Part shown: piece by piece, positions 25,506 to 32,020 of the stretch
Layout of the letters: the number at the start of each line of letters is the position of its first letter
Position numbering within the stretch: position 1 is the stretch's first letter
DNA from: a bacterium
Lineage (GTDB): Bacteria > CLD3 > SB21
NCBI GenBank assembly: GCA_019695335.1
Contig: JAIBAF010000043.1
Span: 1 to 32,020 of the forward strand
DNA length: 32,020 nucleotides
Direction of reading: 5' to 3'
Program-made: the position numbers and the translations under genes
The notes under the pieces: generated by a model
Databases searched by the model: none
Told to the model about the DNA's origin: nothing
Seen by the model: only the letters and a program-made list of their open reading frames with translations

Positions 25506-27962
25506 TTATTTTACGACAATGTTAACTAACTTATTAGGCACAACTACGACTTTCAGCAATTCCTTACCAGCTGTCCATTGAACAGCTTTTTCAAGAGCCG
25601 ATTCCTCAAGCACAGCTTTATCGGTTCCTTTTTTAACTAACAGTTTATCGCGCAGTTTCCCATTCACCTGAATGACAACCGTAACTTCATCATCGACTGT
25701 CAGAGCTTCATCGTAATCAGGAAAAGATTCGTGTGCCAATGACTTAGTATGGCCAAGCTTATACCAAAGCTCTTCCGCCAAATGTGGAGCAAACGGTGCG
25801 AGAACCAAAACAAACTGTTCAATAATTTTTTTCGGACGAACAGCAAGCGGCGTCATTTCATTTACAAAAATCATCATTTGAGAAATCGCCGTATTGAAAT
25901 CAAGCGACTCGATATCGTGAGCAGCTTTTTTAATAGTCTTGTGTAGCACACGAAGCGATTCTATCGAGGGTTCGACGTCTTTCACTTGCTCGCTGAGTTT
26001 CCCGTCCGCATCGATGGCCAATCGCCACACACGCTGCAAAAAGCGGTAAACACCTTCAACGCCGTTGGTGCTCCACGGCTTCGTTGCCGTCAATGGTCCC
26101 ATAAACATTTCGTACAATCGAAGAGCATCGGCGCCGTATTCTTTGATAATGTCATCCGGGTTGATCACATTACCGACCGACTTGGACATTTTCTGAGAAT
26201 CTTCACCGAGAATTGTTCCCTGATTGATGAGTTTCATAAAAGGTTCAGGCGTCGACACAAGTTTCAGATCGTACAATACTTTGTGCCAAAAACGGGCGTA
26301 CAACAAATGCAAAACTGCGTGTTCGCCGCCGCCAATGTACATATTCACCGGCATCCAGTATTTTTCTTTTTCAGGGTCGCAAAACATTTTTTCATTTTTC
26401 GGATCGAGGTAGCGTAAATAATACCAGCAAGAACCTGCCCATTGCGGCATCGTATTGGTTTCTCGCCGGGCTTTTTTGCCGGACGCTGGATCGATGGTGT
26501 CAACCCAATCTGAAATCGTTGCAAGCGGTGATTCACCGGTTCCTGCGGGTTTATAAGACTTCACTTCCGGCAATGTAATCGGCAAAACGGATTCATCGAT
26601 GAGTTTTATTTCACCGTTTTCTGTATGAATGATCGGAAACGGTTCGCCCCAATAACGTTGGCGGGAAAAAAGCCAGTCACGCAGTTTATAATTAATTTTG
26701 GAATGACAGATTTTTTCTGATTCCAGCCACGAAATAATTTTATTCTTAGCTTCGTCGATATTCAAGCCATTGAGAAAATCGCTGTTAATCGCAGGGCCAT
26801 CACCGGTATAAGCTTTACCGGAAAAATCGGCGGGAGGCTGCACGGTACGAATAATAGGAAGATTAAATAATTCGGCAAATTCCCAATCCCGTTCGTCCTG
26901 CCCGGGCACAGCCATGATTGCGCCGGTACCATAACTGACCAGAACGTAATCGGCAATCCAGATCTGAATTTCTTTTTGATTCGCCGGATTGACAGCAAAA
27001 GCGCCAGTAAACACTCCGGTTTTTTCTTTGGCCAGTTCCGTCCTTTCCATGTCGCTTTTCAATGCAGCTTTTTTCTTGTAATCGTCAACAGCCGCTCGCT
27101 GCGATGAGACTGTTATCGCATCTACAAGCGGATGTTCTGGAGCCAACACCATGTAAGTTGCACCAAAGATCGTATCAGGACGCGTCGTAAAAATGCGAAG
27201 GCTGTCAGCCAAGCCTTTGATTGGAAAATTAATTTCGGCGCCTTCGCTGCGCCCGATCCAGTTGCGTTGCATTTCTTTGATATTTTCCGGCCAGTCGACT
27301 AATGCAAGATCATCCAGCAGCCGATCGGCATACGCCGTTATCTTTAGCATCCATTGACGCATTGGCCGCCGAACAACGGTAAATCCTTTTTCAATTTGTT
27401 CCGGAACTTCTTCATTGGCTAAAACAGTTCCTAATTCGGGACACCAATTGACAGGAACTTCTGCGAGGTAAGCAAGACCGCGTTTGTATAATTGAATAAA
27501 AATCCATTGTGTCCATTTAAAATATTTCGGATCGGTCGTATCGACTTCACGATCCCAATCGTAGGAAAATCCAACTAATTTTAATTGTCTTCTAAAATTG
27601 TCGACATTTTGTTTGGTTGTAATGGCCGGATGAACTCCGGTTTTTACGGCATATTGTTCGGCAGGAAGACCGAAAGCGTCCCATCCCATCGGGTGAAGGA
27701 CATTAAATCCTTTCATGCGTTTATAACGCGCCAGTATATCCGTCGCGGTATAACCTTCCGTGTGTCCTACGTGTAATCCCGATCCGGAAGGATAAGGAAA
27801 CATATCCATGACATAATAACGTTTTTCTTTTGGAAATTTCGGATCTTCGATAGCGTGAAAGGTTTTGTTTTCTTCCCAGTATTTTTGCCATTTCGGTTCG
27901 ATTTCGGCAAAATCGTAGCGGGCAACATTCGATTCGGTTTTTGACTCAATTTTACCGGACAT
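25506..27962 (-). CDS. leuS: Leucyl-tRNA synthetase
   Basis: The 818-residue class I synthetase charges tRNA-Leu with leucine in the cytoplasm. The HIGH signature appears as HVGH at 64-67 within [12 protein letters not shown], and KMSKS at 591-595. The CP1 editing domain is present between them ([11 protein letters not shown], and [16 protein letters not shown] with the editing Asp at 356). Many bacterial enzymes have His where Gln355 stands. The C-terminal part includes the anticodon-binding domain and ends with the usual [12 protein letters not shown] region. The ATG at 27962 has AAGGAA upstream, and a TTGCAT/TATAAT promoter lies 45 bp before it. No T-box leader is visible. It heads a transcript with a lipoprotein and a cupin gene. 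Confidence 0.98.
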   Translation of the reverse strand: MSGKIESKTESNVARYDFAEIEPKWQKYWEENKTFHAIEDPKFPKEKRYYVMDMFPYPSGSGLHVGHTEGYTATDILARYKRMKGFNVLHPMGWDAFGLPAEQYAVKTGVHPAITTKQNVDNFRRQLKLVGFSYDWDREVDTTDPKYFKWTQWIFIQLYKRGLAYLAEVPVNWCPELGTVLANEEVPEQIEKGFTVVRRPMRQWMLKITAYADRLLDDLALVDWPENIKEMQRNWIGRSEGAEINFPIKGLADSLRIFTTRPDTIFGATYMVLAPEHPLVDAITVSSQRAAVDDYKKKAALKSDMERTELAKEKTGVFTGAFAVNPANQKEIQIWIADYVLVSYGTGAIMAVPGQDERDWEFAELFNLPIIRTVQPPADFSGKAYTGDGPAINSDFLNGLNIDEAKNKIISWLESEKICHSKINYKLRDWLFSRQRYWGEPFPIIHTENGEIKLIDESVLPITLPEVKSYKPAGTGESPLATISDWVDTIDPASGKKARRETNTMPQWAGSCWYYLRYLDPKNEKMFCDPEKEKYWMPVNMYIGGGEHAVLHLLYARFWHKVLYDLKLVSTPEPFMKLINQGTILGEDSQKMSKSVGNVINPDDIIKEYGADALRLYEMFMGPLTATKPWSTNGVEGVYRFLQRVWRLAIDADGKLSEQVKDVEPSIESLRVLHKTIKKAAHDIESLDFNTAISQMMIFVNEMTPLAVRPKKIIEQFVLVLAPFAPHLAEELWYKLGHTKSLAHESFPDYDEALTVDDEVTVVIQVNGKLRDKLLVKKGTDKAVLEESALEKAVQWTAGKELLKVVVVPNKLVNIVVK

Positions 27963-28260
27963 GCATCATTCCTTGAGCGATTCGTTGTTTCTCATAAGTT
28001 GCGTGAATTATAAAAAAACGGCAGGCGAAATGCAATATATTGATTAGAAGAGTGTTGATAAAACCCTGAAAGATCCTAAACGCAGTAATATTATTCGTTC
28101 ACAAAAATCCTTGTGTTTTCACCGGCCTGTTTTTATATTTCATGCGTCTTCTTTACACTTCTTTTTGACAAATCTGGTCATAAGTTTTGGCTCATATCCA
28201 ATCTGAGTTGAAACGAATTTATCAAACTACTCTACCATCCAATAACCGAAGGAGACTTCT
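27963..28260. other. Divergent intergenic region between leuS and icd
   Basis: These 298 bp hold the leuS promoter on the minus strand. On the icd side a TTGACA at 28165-28170 is visible, but no good -10 box lies at 16-18 bp from it, so the icd start point is not fixed. A short imperfect hairpin (GTTT and CTCA against TGAG and AAAC, about 28184-28214) lies in the probable icd leader. I see no RNA gene or repeat here. Confidence 0.5.
28007..28035 (-). promoter_or_regulatory. Sigma-70-type promoter of leuS
   Basis: On the minus strand, TTGCAT at 28035-28030 and a perfect TATAAT at 28012-28007 are 17 bp apart. The leuS start codon lies 45 bp downstream of the -10 box, leaving a short leader. 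Confidence 0.6.
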
Positions 28261-29556
28261 GTGTATCAGCAACTCCAACCTCCTAAAAATGGTGAAAAGA
28301 TCGTTATTCAGAACGGCCAATTAAAAGTTCCGGATAATCCGGTTATTCCTTTCATCGAAGGCGACGGCACCGGCCGTGATATCTGGCGTGCATCTCAACG
28401 TGTATTTGATGCGGCTGTACAAAAAGCGTACGGCGGAAAACGTACAATCGTGTGGTTCGAAGTTTTCGCCGGTGAAAAAGCGTTTACGCAATTCAATAAC
28501 TGGTTGCCGGACGATACTATCACCGCGTGCAAAGAATATTTAGTCAGCATCAAAGGGCCGTTGACAACCCCGATTGGCGGCGGTATTCGCAGTCTGAATG
28601 TGGCTTTGCGTAAACTACTCGATCTGTATGTATGTTTGCGCCCCGTGCGGTATTTTCAAGGCGTTCCCTCTCCCGTCAAACGTCCGCAAGACGTCGATAT
28701 GGTGATCTTCCGTGAAAATACCGAAGATATCTACACCGGTATTGAATTCGAAAACGGAACGGATGATAACAAACGGTTCAAAGTATTATTAAAAGAACAG
28801 TTTCCAAAAGAATATGCGAAAATCCGATTCCCTGACTCCGCCGGTATCGGCGTCAAGCCGGTGTCTGTCGAAGGGTCCGAACGTTTGATCCGTGCGGCGA
28901 TTCATTATGCTATCCAGAATAAACGCAAGAGCGTAACCTTTGCGCATAAGGGCAATATCATGAAGTATACGGAAGGCGCGTTCCGCAATTGGGGATACGC
29001 CTTAGCGGAAAGGGAATTTGCCGACAAAGTGTACACGTGGGATCAGTGGGAACGCACGAAAAAAGACAAAAGCGAAGAGGCGGCCAATGCAGAACAGAAA
29101 GCTGCGCTTGCGTCCGGAAAAATACTGATCAAAGACGTTATTGCCGATATTGTTTTCCAGCAAACGATCACGCGCGCCACGGAATTTGACATCATTGCAA
29201 CGATGAACCTTAACGGCGACTACTTGTCCGACGCTTTAGCCGCACAAGTTGGTGGCATTGGCATCGCACCCGGCGGTAATATTAATTATGTTACCGGTCA
29301 TGCTGTTTTCGAAGCAACGCACGGAACCGCCCCGAAATATGCCGACCTCGACAAAGTTAATCCCGGTTCTGTCATTCTTTCCGGCGACATGATGTTTCGC
29401 TACATGGGTTGGACGGAAGCCGCAGATCTGATTATCAAAGGCCTCGAAAAATCGATTGCTAATAAAACCGTGACGTACGATTTTGCGCGTTTGATGGACG
29501 GCGCCAAAGAAATCAAATGCAGCGAATTCGGCGACGAAATTATCAAGAATATGTAA
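28261..29556 (+). CDS. icd: NADP-dependent isocitrate dehydrogenase
   Basis: The 431-residue enzyme closely follows the E. coli Icd type and oxidises isocitrate to 2-oxoglutarate in the citric acid cycle. It shares [27 protein letters not shown] and [18 protein letters not shown]. Ser111 corresponds to Ser113 of E. coli, the site phosphorylated by AceK; no aceK gene is in the window. Lys359 and Tyr360 in APKYA match the pair that selects NADP, and the later Y-D-F-x-R motif is also kept, so NADP use is expected. Translation starts at GTG, supported by GAAGGAGA upstream. It lies 46 bp before a small membrane-protein gene with no terminator between. Confidence 0.97.
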   Translation: MYQQLQPPKNGEKIVIQNGQLKVPDNPVIPFIEGDGTGRDIWRASQRVFDAAVQKAYGGKRTIVWFEVFAGEKAFTQFNNWLPDDTITACKEYLVSIKGPLTTPIGGGIRSLNVALRKLLDLYVCLRPVRYFQGVPSPVKRPQDVDMVIFRENTEDIYTGIEFENGTDDNKRFKVLLKEQFPKEYAKIRFPDSAGIGVKPVSVEGSERLIRAAIHYAIQNKRKSVTFAHKGNIMKYTEGAFRNWGYALAEREFADKVYTWDQWERTKKDKSEEAANAEQKAALASGKILIKDVIADIVFQQTITRATEFDIIATMNLNGDYLSDALAAQVGGIGIAPGGNINYVTGHAVFEATHGTAPKYADLDKVNPGSVILSGDMMFRYMGWTEAADLIIKGLEKSIANKTVTYDFARLMDGAKEIKCSEFGDEIIKNM

Positions 29557-29602
29557 ATCCCTAATTAACCGTATTTCATAACCCATTAGAGGAGGACGTG
29601 TT

Positions 29603-29950
29603 ATGTCGGAACAAACTACTTCAGGAACGCCGGGCGGAAGACCGATGCCGACCGCAGAAGATATCGAAAAAGGTAAAGTCATGGCAATTCTCGGTTATCT
29701 GTGCTGCTTTTTGATTCCGTTATTGGCGGCCAAAGACAACCGCTTCTGCCAGTACCACCTCGAACAACAAATTCTGTTGTTCATCGTATTCCTGATCGGC
29801 GGCGTATTGTCGATCGTTCTGGTCGGCTATTTGATCCAATTATTTGGTTTCGTATTGTGGGTTATCGGAATTATCAATGCAGCGCAAGGAAAAGTTGCCG
29901 CGTTGCCAGTGATTGGTCAATACGGTGAAAAACTCAACATGGTCAAGTAA
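29603..29950 (+). CDS. Small membrane protein, DUF4870-like
   Basis: The 115-residue protein has a polar N-terminus rich in Ser, Thr, Gly and Pro, then G-K-V-M-A-I-L-G-Y-L-C-C-F-L-I-P-L-L (first membrane segment), a polar loop D-N-R-F-C-Q-Y-H-L-E-Q-Q, and two closely packed hydrophobic segments ending V-I-G-I-I-N-A-A-Q-G-K. The pattern of a His-Gln-Gln loop between helices fits the DUF4870 family, whose role is unknown. GAGGAGGA lies upstream of the ATG. Its stop codon overlaps the ATG of the next short frame as TAATG, suggesting that a coupled gene once followed. Such proteins often sit next to DUF2752 genes, and one lies downstream here. Confidence 0.75.
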   Translation: MSEQTTSGTPGGRPMPTAEDIEKGKVMAILGYLCCFLIPLLAAKDNRFCQYHLEQQILLFIVFLIGGVLSIVLVGYLIQLFGFVLWVIGIINAAQGKVAALPVIGQYGEKLNMVK

Positions 29951-30024
29951 TGATCGGTTTTTTTAAAGCCTTGACTGACGAAGAAAAAGGGAAATTGAAA
30001 TATATTTCCCTTTTCTTCTATTGA
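29950..30024 (+). pseudogene. Probable truncated 5' end of a DUF2752 gene
   Basis: A 24-codon frame starts at the ATG overlapping the stop of the preceding gene. Its peptide contains L-T-D-E-E-K-G-K-L-K-Y-I-S-L-F-F, which matches L-T-A-D-D-K-V-K-L-K-Y-I-S-L-F-F at the start of the DUF2752 protein encoded at 30762. The last 28 coding bases before divergence are identical in DNA. The frame then ends in TGA. I read it as the original start of the DUF2752 gene, cut off when the segment with the peptidase gene entered. The same bases also form a long hairpin (GAAGAAAA-A-GGGAAAT with ATTTCCC-TTTTCTTC, about 29980-30018), so a terminator is an alternative reading. Confidence 0.5.
29992..30019 (+). 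repeat. Left copy of an exact 28-bp direct repeat
   Basis: This 28-bp sequence, starting AAATTGAAATATATTTCCC, is repeated exactly at 30804-30831. The two copies bracket the peptidase gene and are 812 bp apart start to start. Both are read in the same frame as K-L-K-Y-I-S-L-F-F. Identity stops at both ends, although similarity at protein level extends further to the left. Confidence 0.9.
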
Positions 30025-30041
30025 CTCAAATGTAAAATGAT

Positions 30042-30758
30042 ATGATGAAAAAAATCGTACTTTATACTGCTGTTTTATCCAATATAATTGCTTTAGTTTA
30101 TACCATACTGCTTATATTTCCACAGCCATTATTTTCAAACGAAGTCCAAATTAAAAATTTTCAGATATATTCCCATCAGGCTATATCGGTGGAAAAAATA
30201 ATCGACAATGTTGACAAACAATTAAAAAAAATCCGAGATTTCGATGAAAACGACACTTACACCATTTTCTTTTGTGACTCCTATTTTGAGTATTTGATGC
30301 TGTATCCAATAGGTCCAAATTCTTTTGGTTCGACCAGCCCGTTGACGAATTATATTGTTCTTTCAGTCGCCGATTGGAATGAAGAAACAATCGTCGCTCG
30401 CAATTCACTTTCCATGAAGATCAAATCGGTATTGACACATGAAATCGGACATGTTTTAATTGACAAAAAATTCGGTAAGATTAGAAGTTTGTCTATTCCA
30501 AAATGGAAAGAGGAAGGCTATTGCGATTTCATCTCCAAAGATAGTTCTTTCGATATTAAAAAGGGAATTGCCCTGCTGAAGGCCAATCAACGAGAGGATT
30601 CTTATTCTTTCAAATATTTTGAATACAGGTTATGTGTGACTTATTTGTTTGAAATTGAAAAAGTAAATATGGAAACTTTCTTTGAAGGTGAGTATGATTT
30701 TGAGACTGTAAAAGCTAAAGCTCTGAAAGCAGTTCTTAATCAACAAATACAATTATAA
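30042..30758 (+). CDS. Membrane-anchored zinc-peptidase-like protein
   Basis: The 238-residue protein has an N-terminal hydrophobic segment (residues 4-26) that could be a signal anchor, followed by an external domain. It carries H-E-I-G-H in V-L-T-H-E-I-G-H-V-L, the zinc-binding HExxH motif, and further on W-K-E-E-G-Y-C-D-F, where a Glu would supply the third ligand as in gluzincin peptidases of the MA clan. Substrate and exact family are unknown. No Shine-Dalgarno sequence precedes the ATG. The gene is visibly richer in A and T than icd or its neighbours, and it is bracketed by the 28-bp direct repeats, both signs of later arrival. DUF2752 starts 3 bp after its stop codon. Confidence 0.7.
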   Translation: MMKKIVLYTAVLSNIIALVYTILLIFPQPLFSNEVQIKNFQIYSHQAISVEKIIDNVDKQLKKIRDFDENDTYTIFFCDSYFEYLMLYPIGPNSFGSTSPLTNYIVLSVADWNEETIVARNSLSMKIKSVLTHEIGHVLIDKKFGKIRSLSIPKWKEEGYCDFISKDSSFDIKKGIALLKANQREDSYSFKYFEYRLCVTYLFEIEKVNMETFFEGEYDFETVKAKALKAVLNQQIQL

Positions 30759-30761
30759 TCA

Positions 30762-31217
30762 ATGTTAATTCTCAACAATACATTAACGGCCGACGATAAA
30801 GTAAAATTGAAATATATTTCCCTTTTCTTCTTTGTTTTAGCTGTCAGTCTTCTTGTGGAACCTTTTGAAAAAGGTCGATTCGAAATTTGTATTTTTAAAA
30901 ACCTGACGAATTTACCCTGTCCGGGTTGCGGTTTCACTCGAAGTTTCGTTTATCTCGCTCACGGCGATCTCTGGAATTCACTGCGAATGAATCCGTTTGG
31001 CATTATTGTTTTTGGGTTTTGGGCGTGGGTGACGATAAAAGATTTGATATGGATTTTCTGGAGAAAATCTTTTCCTTTTTTGCCGGACCCGATTTGGTCT
31101 AAATCAAAAACCGGGTTTATTCTAGCGCTTCTGGTTTTTGGCATTATTCGGATGGCTACTCATTTTGATGAATTTCAGCCGATGCCAATTGTTCAACATT
31201 TATTGGCAATATTGTAA
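30762..31217 (+). CDS. DUF2752 membrane protein
   Basis: The 151-residue protein has the DUF2752 hallmark C-P-G-C-G-F-T-R-S-F (near residue 50) followed by H-G-D-L-W-N-S-L-R-M-N-P, with three or four membrane segments. The family is widespread in bacteria and of unknown function; the Cys pair and Arg are its conserved core. The ATG lies 3 bp after the peptidase stop codon and has no clear ribosome binding site, so translation may depend on coupling. Its first 23 residues resemble the 24-codon remnant at 29950, and its DNA contains the right copy of the 28-bp repeat. This suggests the present N-terminus came from a foreign copy. Confidence 0.88.
   Translation: MLILNNTLTADDKVKLKYISLFFFVLAVSLLVEPFEKGRFEICIFKNLTNLPCPGCGFTRSFVYLAHGDLWNSLRMNPFGIIVFGFWAWVTIKDLIWIFWRKSFPFLPDPIWSKSKTGFILALLVFGIIRMATHFDEFQPMPIVQHLLAIL
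30804..30831 (+). repeat. Right copy of an exact 28-bp direct repeat
   Basis: Identical to 29992-30019. This copy lies inside the DUF2752 gene and encodes part of its first membrane segment. Unlike the left copy, its flanks do not complete a long hairpin. Confidence 0.9.
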
Positions 31218-31228
31218 GCAGCGGTATT

Positions 31229-31253
31229 GTCAGTTCGAGCTTGTCGAGAACTG
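31229..31253. repeat. REP-like palindrome, first of a facing pair
   Basis: GTCAGTTCGAGC is followed by a short turn and GTCGAGAACTG, giving an imperfect palindrome with arms CAGTTC and GAACTG. Its reverse complement aligns along its whole length with the palindrome at 31265-31291. It lies 12 bp after the DUF2752 stop codon and may end that transcript. Confidence 0.6.
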
Positions 31254-31264
31254 TATTATCAACC

Positions 31265-31291
31265 GTCACTTCTCGATGAACTCGAAGTGAC
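31265..31291. repeat. REP-like palindrome, second of a facing pair
   Basis: GTCACTTC and GAAGTGAC form an eight-pair stem around TCGATGAACTC. Compared with the reverse complement of the first element, the core TTCTCGA and CTCGAA are kept, while the stem pair G-C is changed to C-G on both arms, so pairing is conserved. It lies 11 bp past the pepE stop codon on the convergent side. Confidence 0.6.
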
Positions 31292-31302
31292 ATGGCATAC
31301 AA

Positions 31303-31995
31303 TTACAATAAAAAATCCAACGACGATCCTGCCTGGTATTCCTCCGGAGCTTGTGTTTTTCTGAAAATTCGCGCGCTATTGCCTTTCAGCATCACGGCTT
31401 TATTCTCAATTCTCAGCATTCCTCCTTCTCGCAATCCGACAACAACCTGATCATTCATTTCATGAAATTCCATAATACGTTGTTCGCGCGTTTCTCCTTT
31501 ATGCGTTGAATTCGGATCCGGATCAAGATAGTGCGGATTGATATTGAACGGCACCAAGTTTAACGCATCAAATGACGGCGGATAAACAATCGGCATATCA
31601 TTGGTGGTTTTAATCGAGATGGTCGCCACATTGGTCCCGGCGCTTGCGCCGATGTATGGCATTCCGTTTTTAACTTTTTCGCGAATAGCCTCAATCACGT
31701 CTTCGTCGTACAGCCGTTTAAGAAGCCGGAATGTATTACCGCCTCCGATGTGAATCGCTTCGGCATTTTTTACAGCTTGTTTCGCGCTGTTGAATTCATG
31801 AATGGATTCGACTTGTATACCCATTTGCGTATACCGATCGCGGGTCTTTCCGGCATAACCATTCAGATCGTTCAACGCATACGGTACAAATAATAAATTT
31901 TTAACAGTACCCAGAAAATCTTTAATCTCACCGGCACAATGATCCAGATAGCCTCCGCCGTGTTGAGTTGAGTTACTGATCAGAAGAAGACGCAT
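31303..31995 (-). CDS. pepE: Dipeptidase E (peptidase family S51)
   Basis: The 230-residue cytoplasmic enzyme matches alpha-aspartyl dipeptidase PepE, which cleaves dipeptides with N-terminal aspartate. The serine nucleophile is Ser118 in G-A-S-A-G-T-N-V-A, with His155 in NPHYLD and Asp133 in T-N-D-M-P-I at the places matching Ser120, His157 and Asp135 of the enterobacterial enzyme. I-H-I-G-G-G-N-T-F-R-L-L is also typical. Length is normal. The ATG at 31995 has AAGGAG nine bases upstream. It is convergent with the DUF2752 gene, with a pair of REP-like palindromes between them. Confidence 0.95.
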   Translation of the reverse strand: MRLLLISNSTQHGGGYLDHCAGEIKDFLGTVKNLLFVPYALNDLNGYAGKTRDRYTQMGIQVESIHEFNSAKQAVKNAEAIHIGGGNTFRLLKRLYDEDVIEAIREKVKNGMPYIGASAGTNVATISIKTTNDMPIVYPPSFDALNLVPFNINPHYLDPDPNSTHKGETREQRIMEFHEMNDQVVVGLREGGMLRIENKAVMLKGNSARIFRKTQAPEEYQAGSSLDFLL

Positions 31996-32020
31996 GCTAG
32001 TGACTCCTTAAATTAATCTG

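Noticed and set aside
25986-26417. Plus-strand frame of 143 codons opposite leuS
   Set aside because: It lies wholly inside a well-conserved leuS gene, and its peptide shows no recognisable domain.
29992-30831. Repeat pair as target-site duplication of an insertion sequence
   Set aside because: There is no transposase or terminal inverted repeat, and protein-level similarity extends beyond the left edge of the exact repeat, which fits homologous exchange better.

Overview
The window is about 32 kb of compact bacterial chromosome with moderate GC. It holds 26 intact or nearly intact protein genes, one gene cut by the left edge, one tRNA-Asn gene and one probable gene remnant. The gene types suggest a member of the wider Fibrobacteres-Chlorobi-Bacteroidetes assemblage or a neighbour such as Calditrichota, KSB1 or Ignavibacteria-like lineages. 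The clues are a YebC of the MGR-x-F-E-x-RK type, two-component-type propellers with a Y_Y_Y domain, FKBP and esterase genes ending in TPR repeats, CsgG-like proteins, and E. coli-like TTGACA/TATAAT promoters instead of the Bacteroidetes -33/-7 type. This placement is inference.

Left part, minus strand (1-8981): two tandem secreted esterase-TPR paralogues joined by a TAATG overlap, a terminator, then yebC, a secreted FKBP-TPR isomerase, a CsgG-like protein with HEAT-like C-terminus, an ADP-forming acyl-CoA synthetase, a small polytopic membrane protein, and the start of a free methionine-R-sulfoxide reductase gene.

Centre, plus strand (9158-18250): a tightly packed three-gene signalling cluster. 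It encodes a periplasmic propeller sensor fused to a class III adenylate cyclase, a YihY/BrkB membrane protein, and a 1688-residue protein joining a Ser/Thr kinase, a PknK-like ATPase, TPR repeats, GAF, a sigma-54 activator AAA+ domain and a Fis-type helix-turn-helix. This cluster is the most unusual part of the window.

Middle right (18254-24596): a convergent inverted repeat, a lipoprotein of unknown role, tRNA-Asn with clear promoter and terminator, an operon of Omp85-type barrel, TPR lipoprotein and rsmE, then an HU gene with a strong promoter and a long structured leader, purN, and a CsgG-like secreted protein.

Right part (24602-31995): leuS, a lipoprotein and a cupin gene on the minus strand; icd, a DUF4870-like protein, a zinc-peptidase-like gene and a DUF2752 gene on the plus strand; and pepE on the minus strand. 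An exact 28-bp direct repeat flanks the peptidase gene. Its left copy lies in a 24-codon frame resembling the start of the DUF2752 protein, which suggests that the peptidase gene was inserted by recombination. A facing pair of REP-like palindromes lies before pepE.
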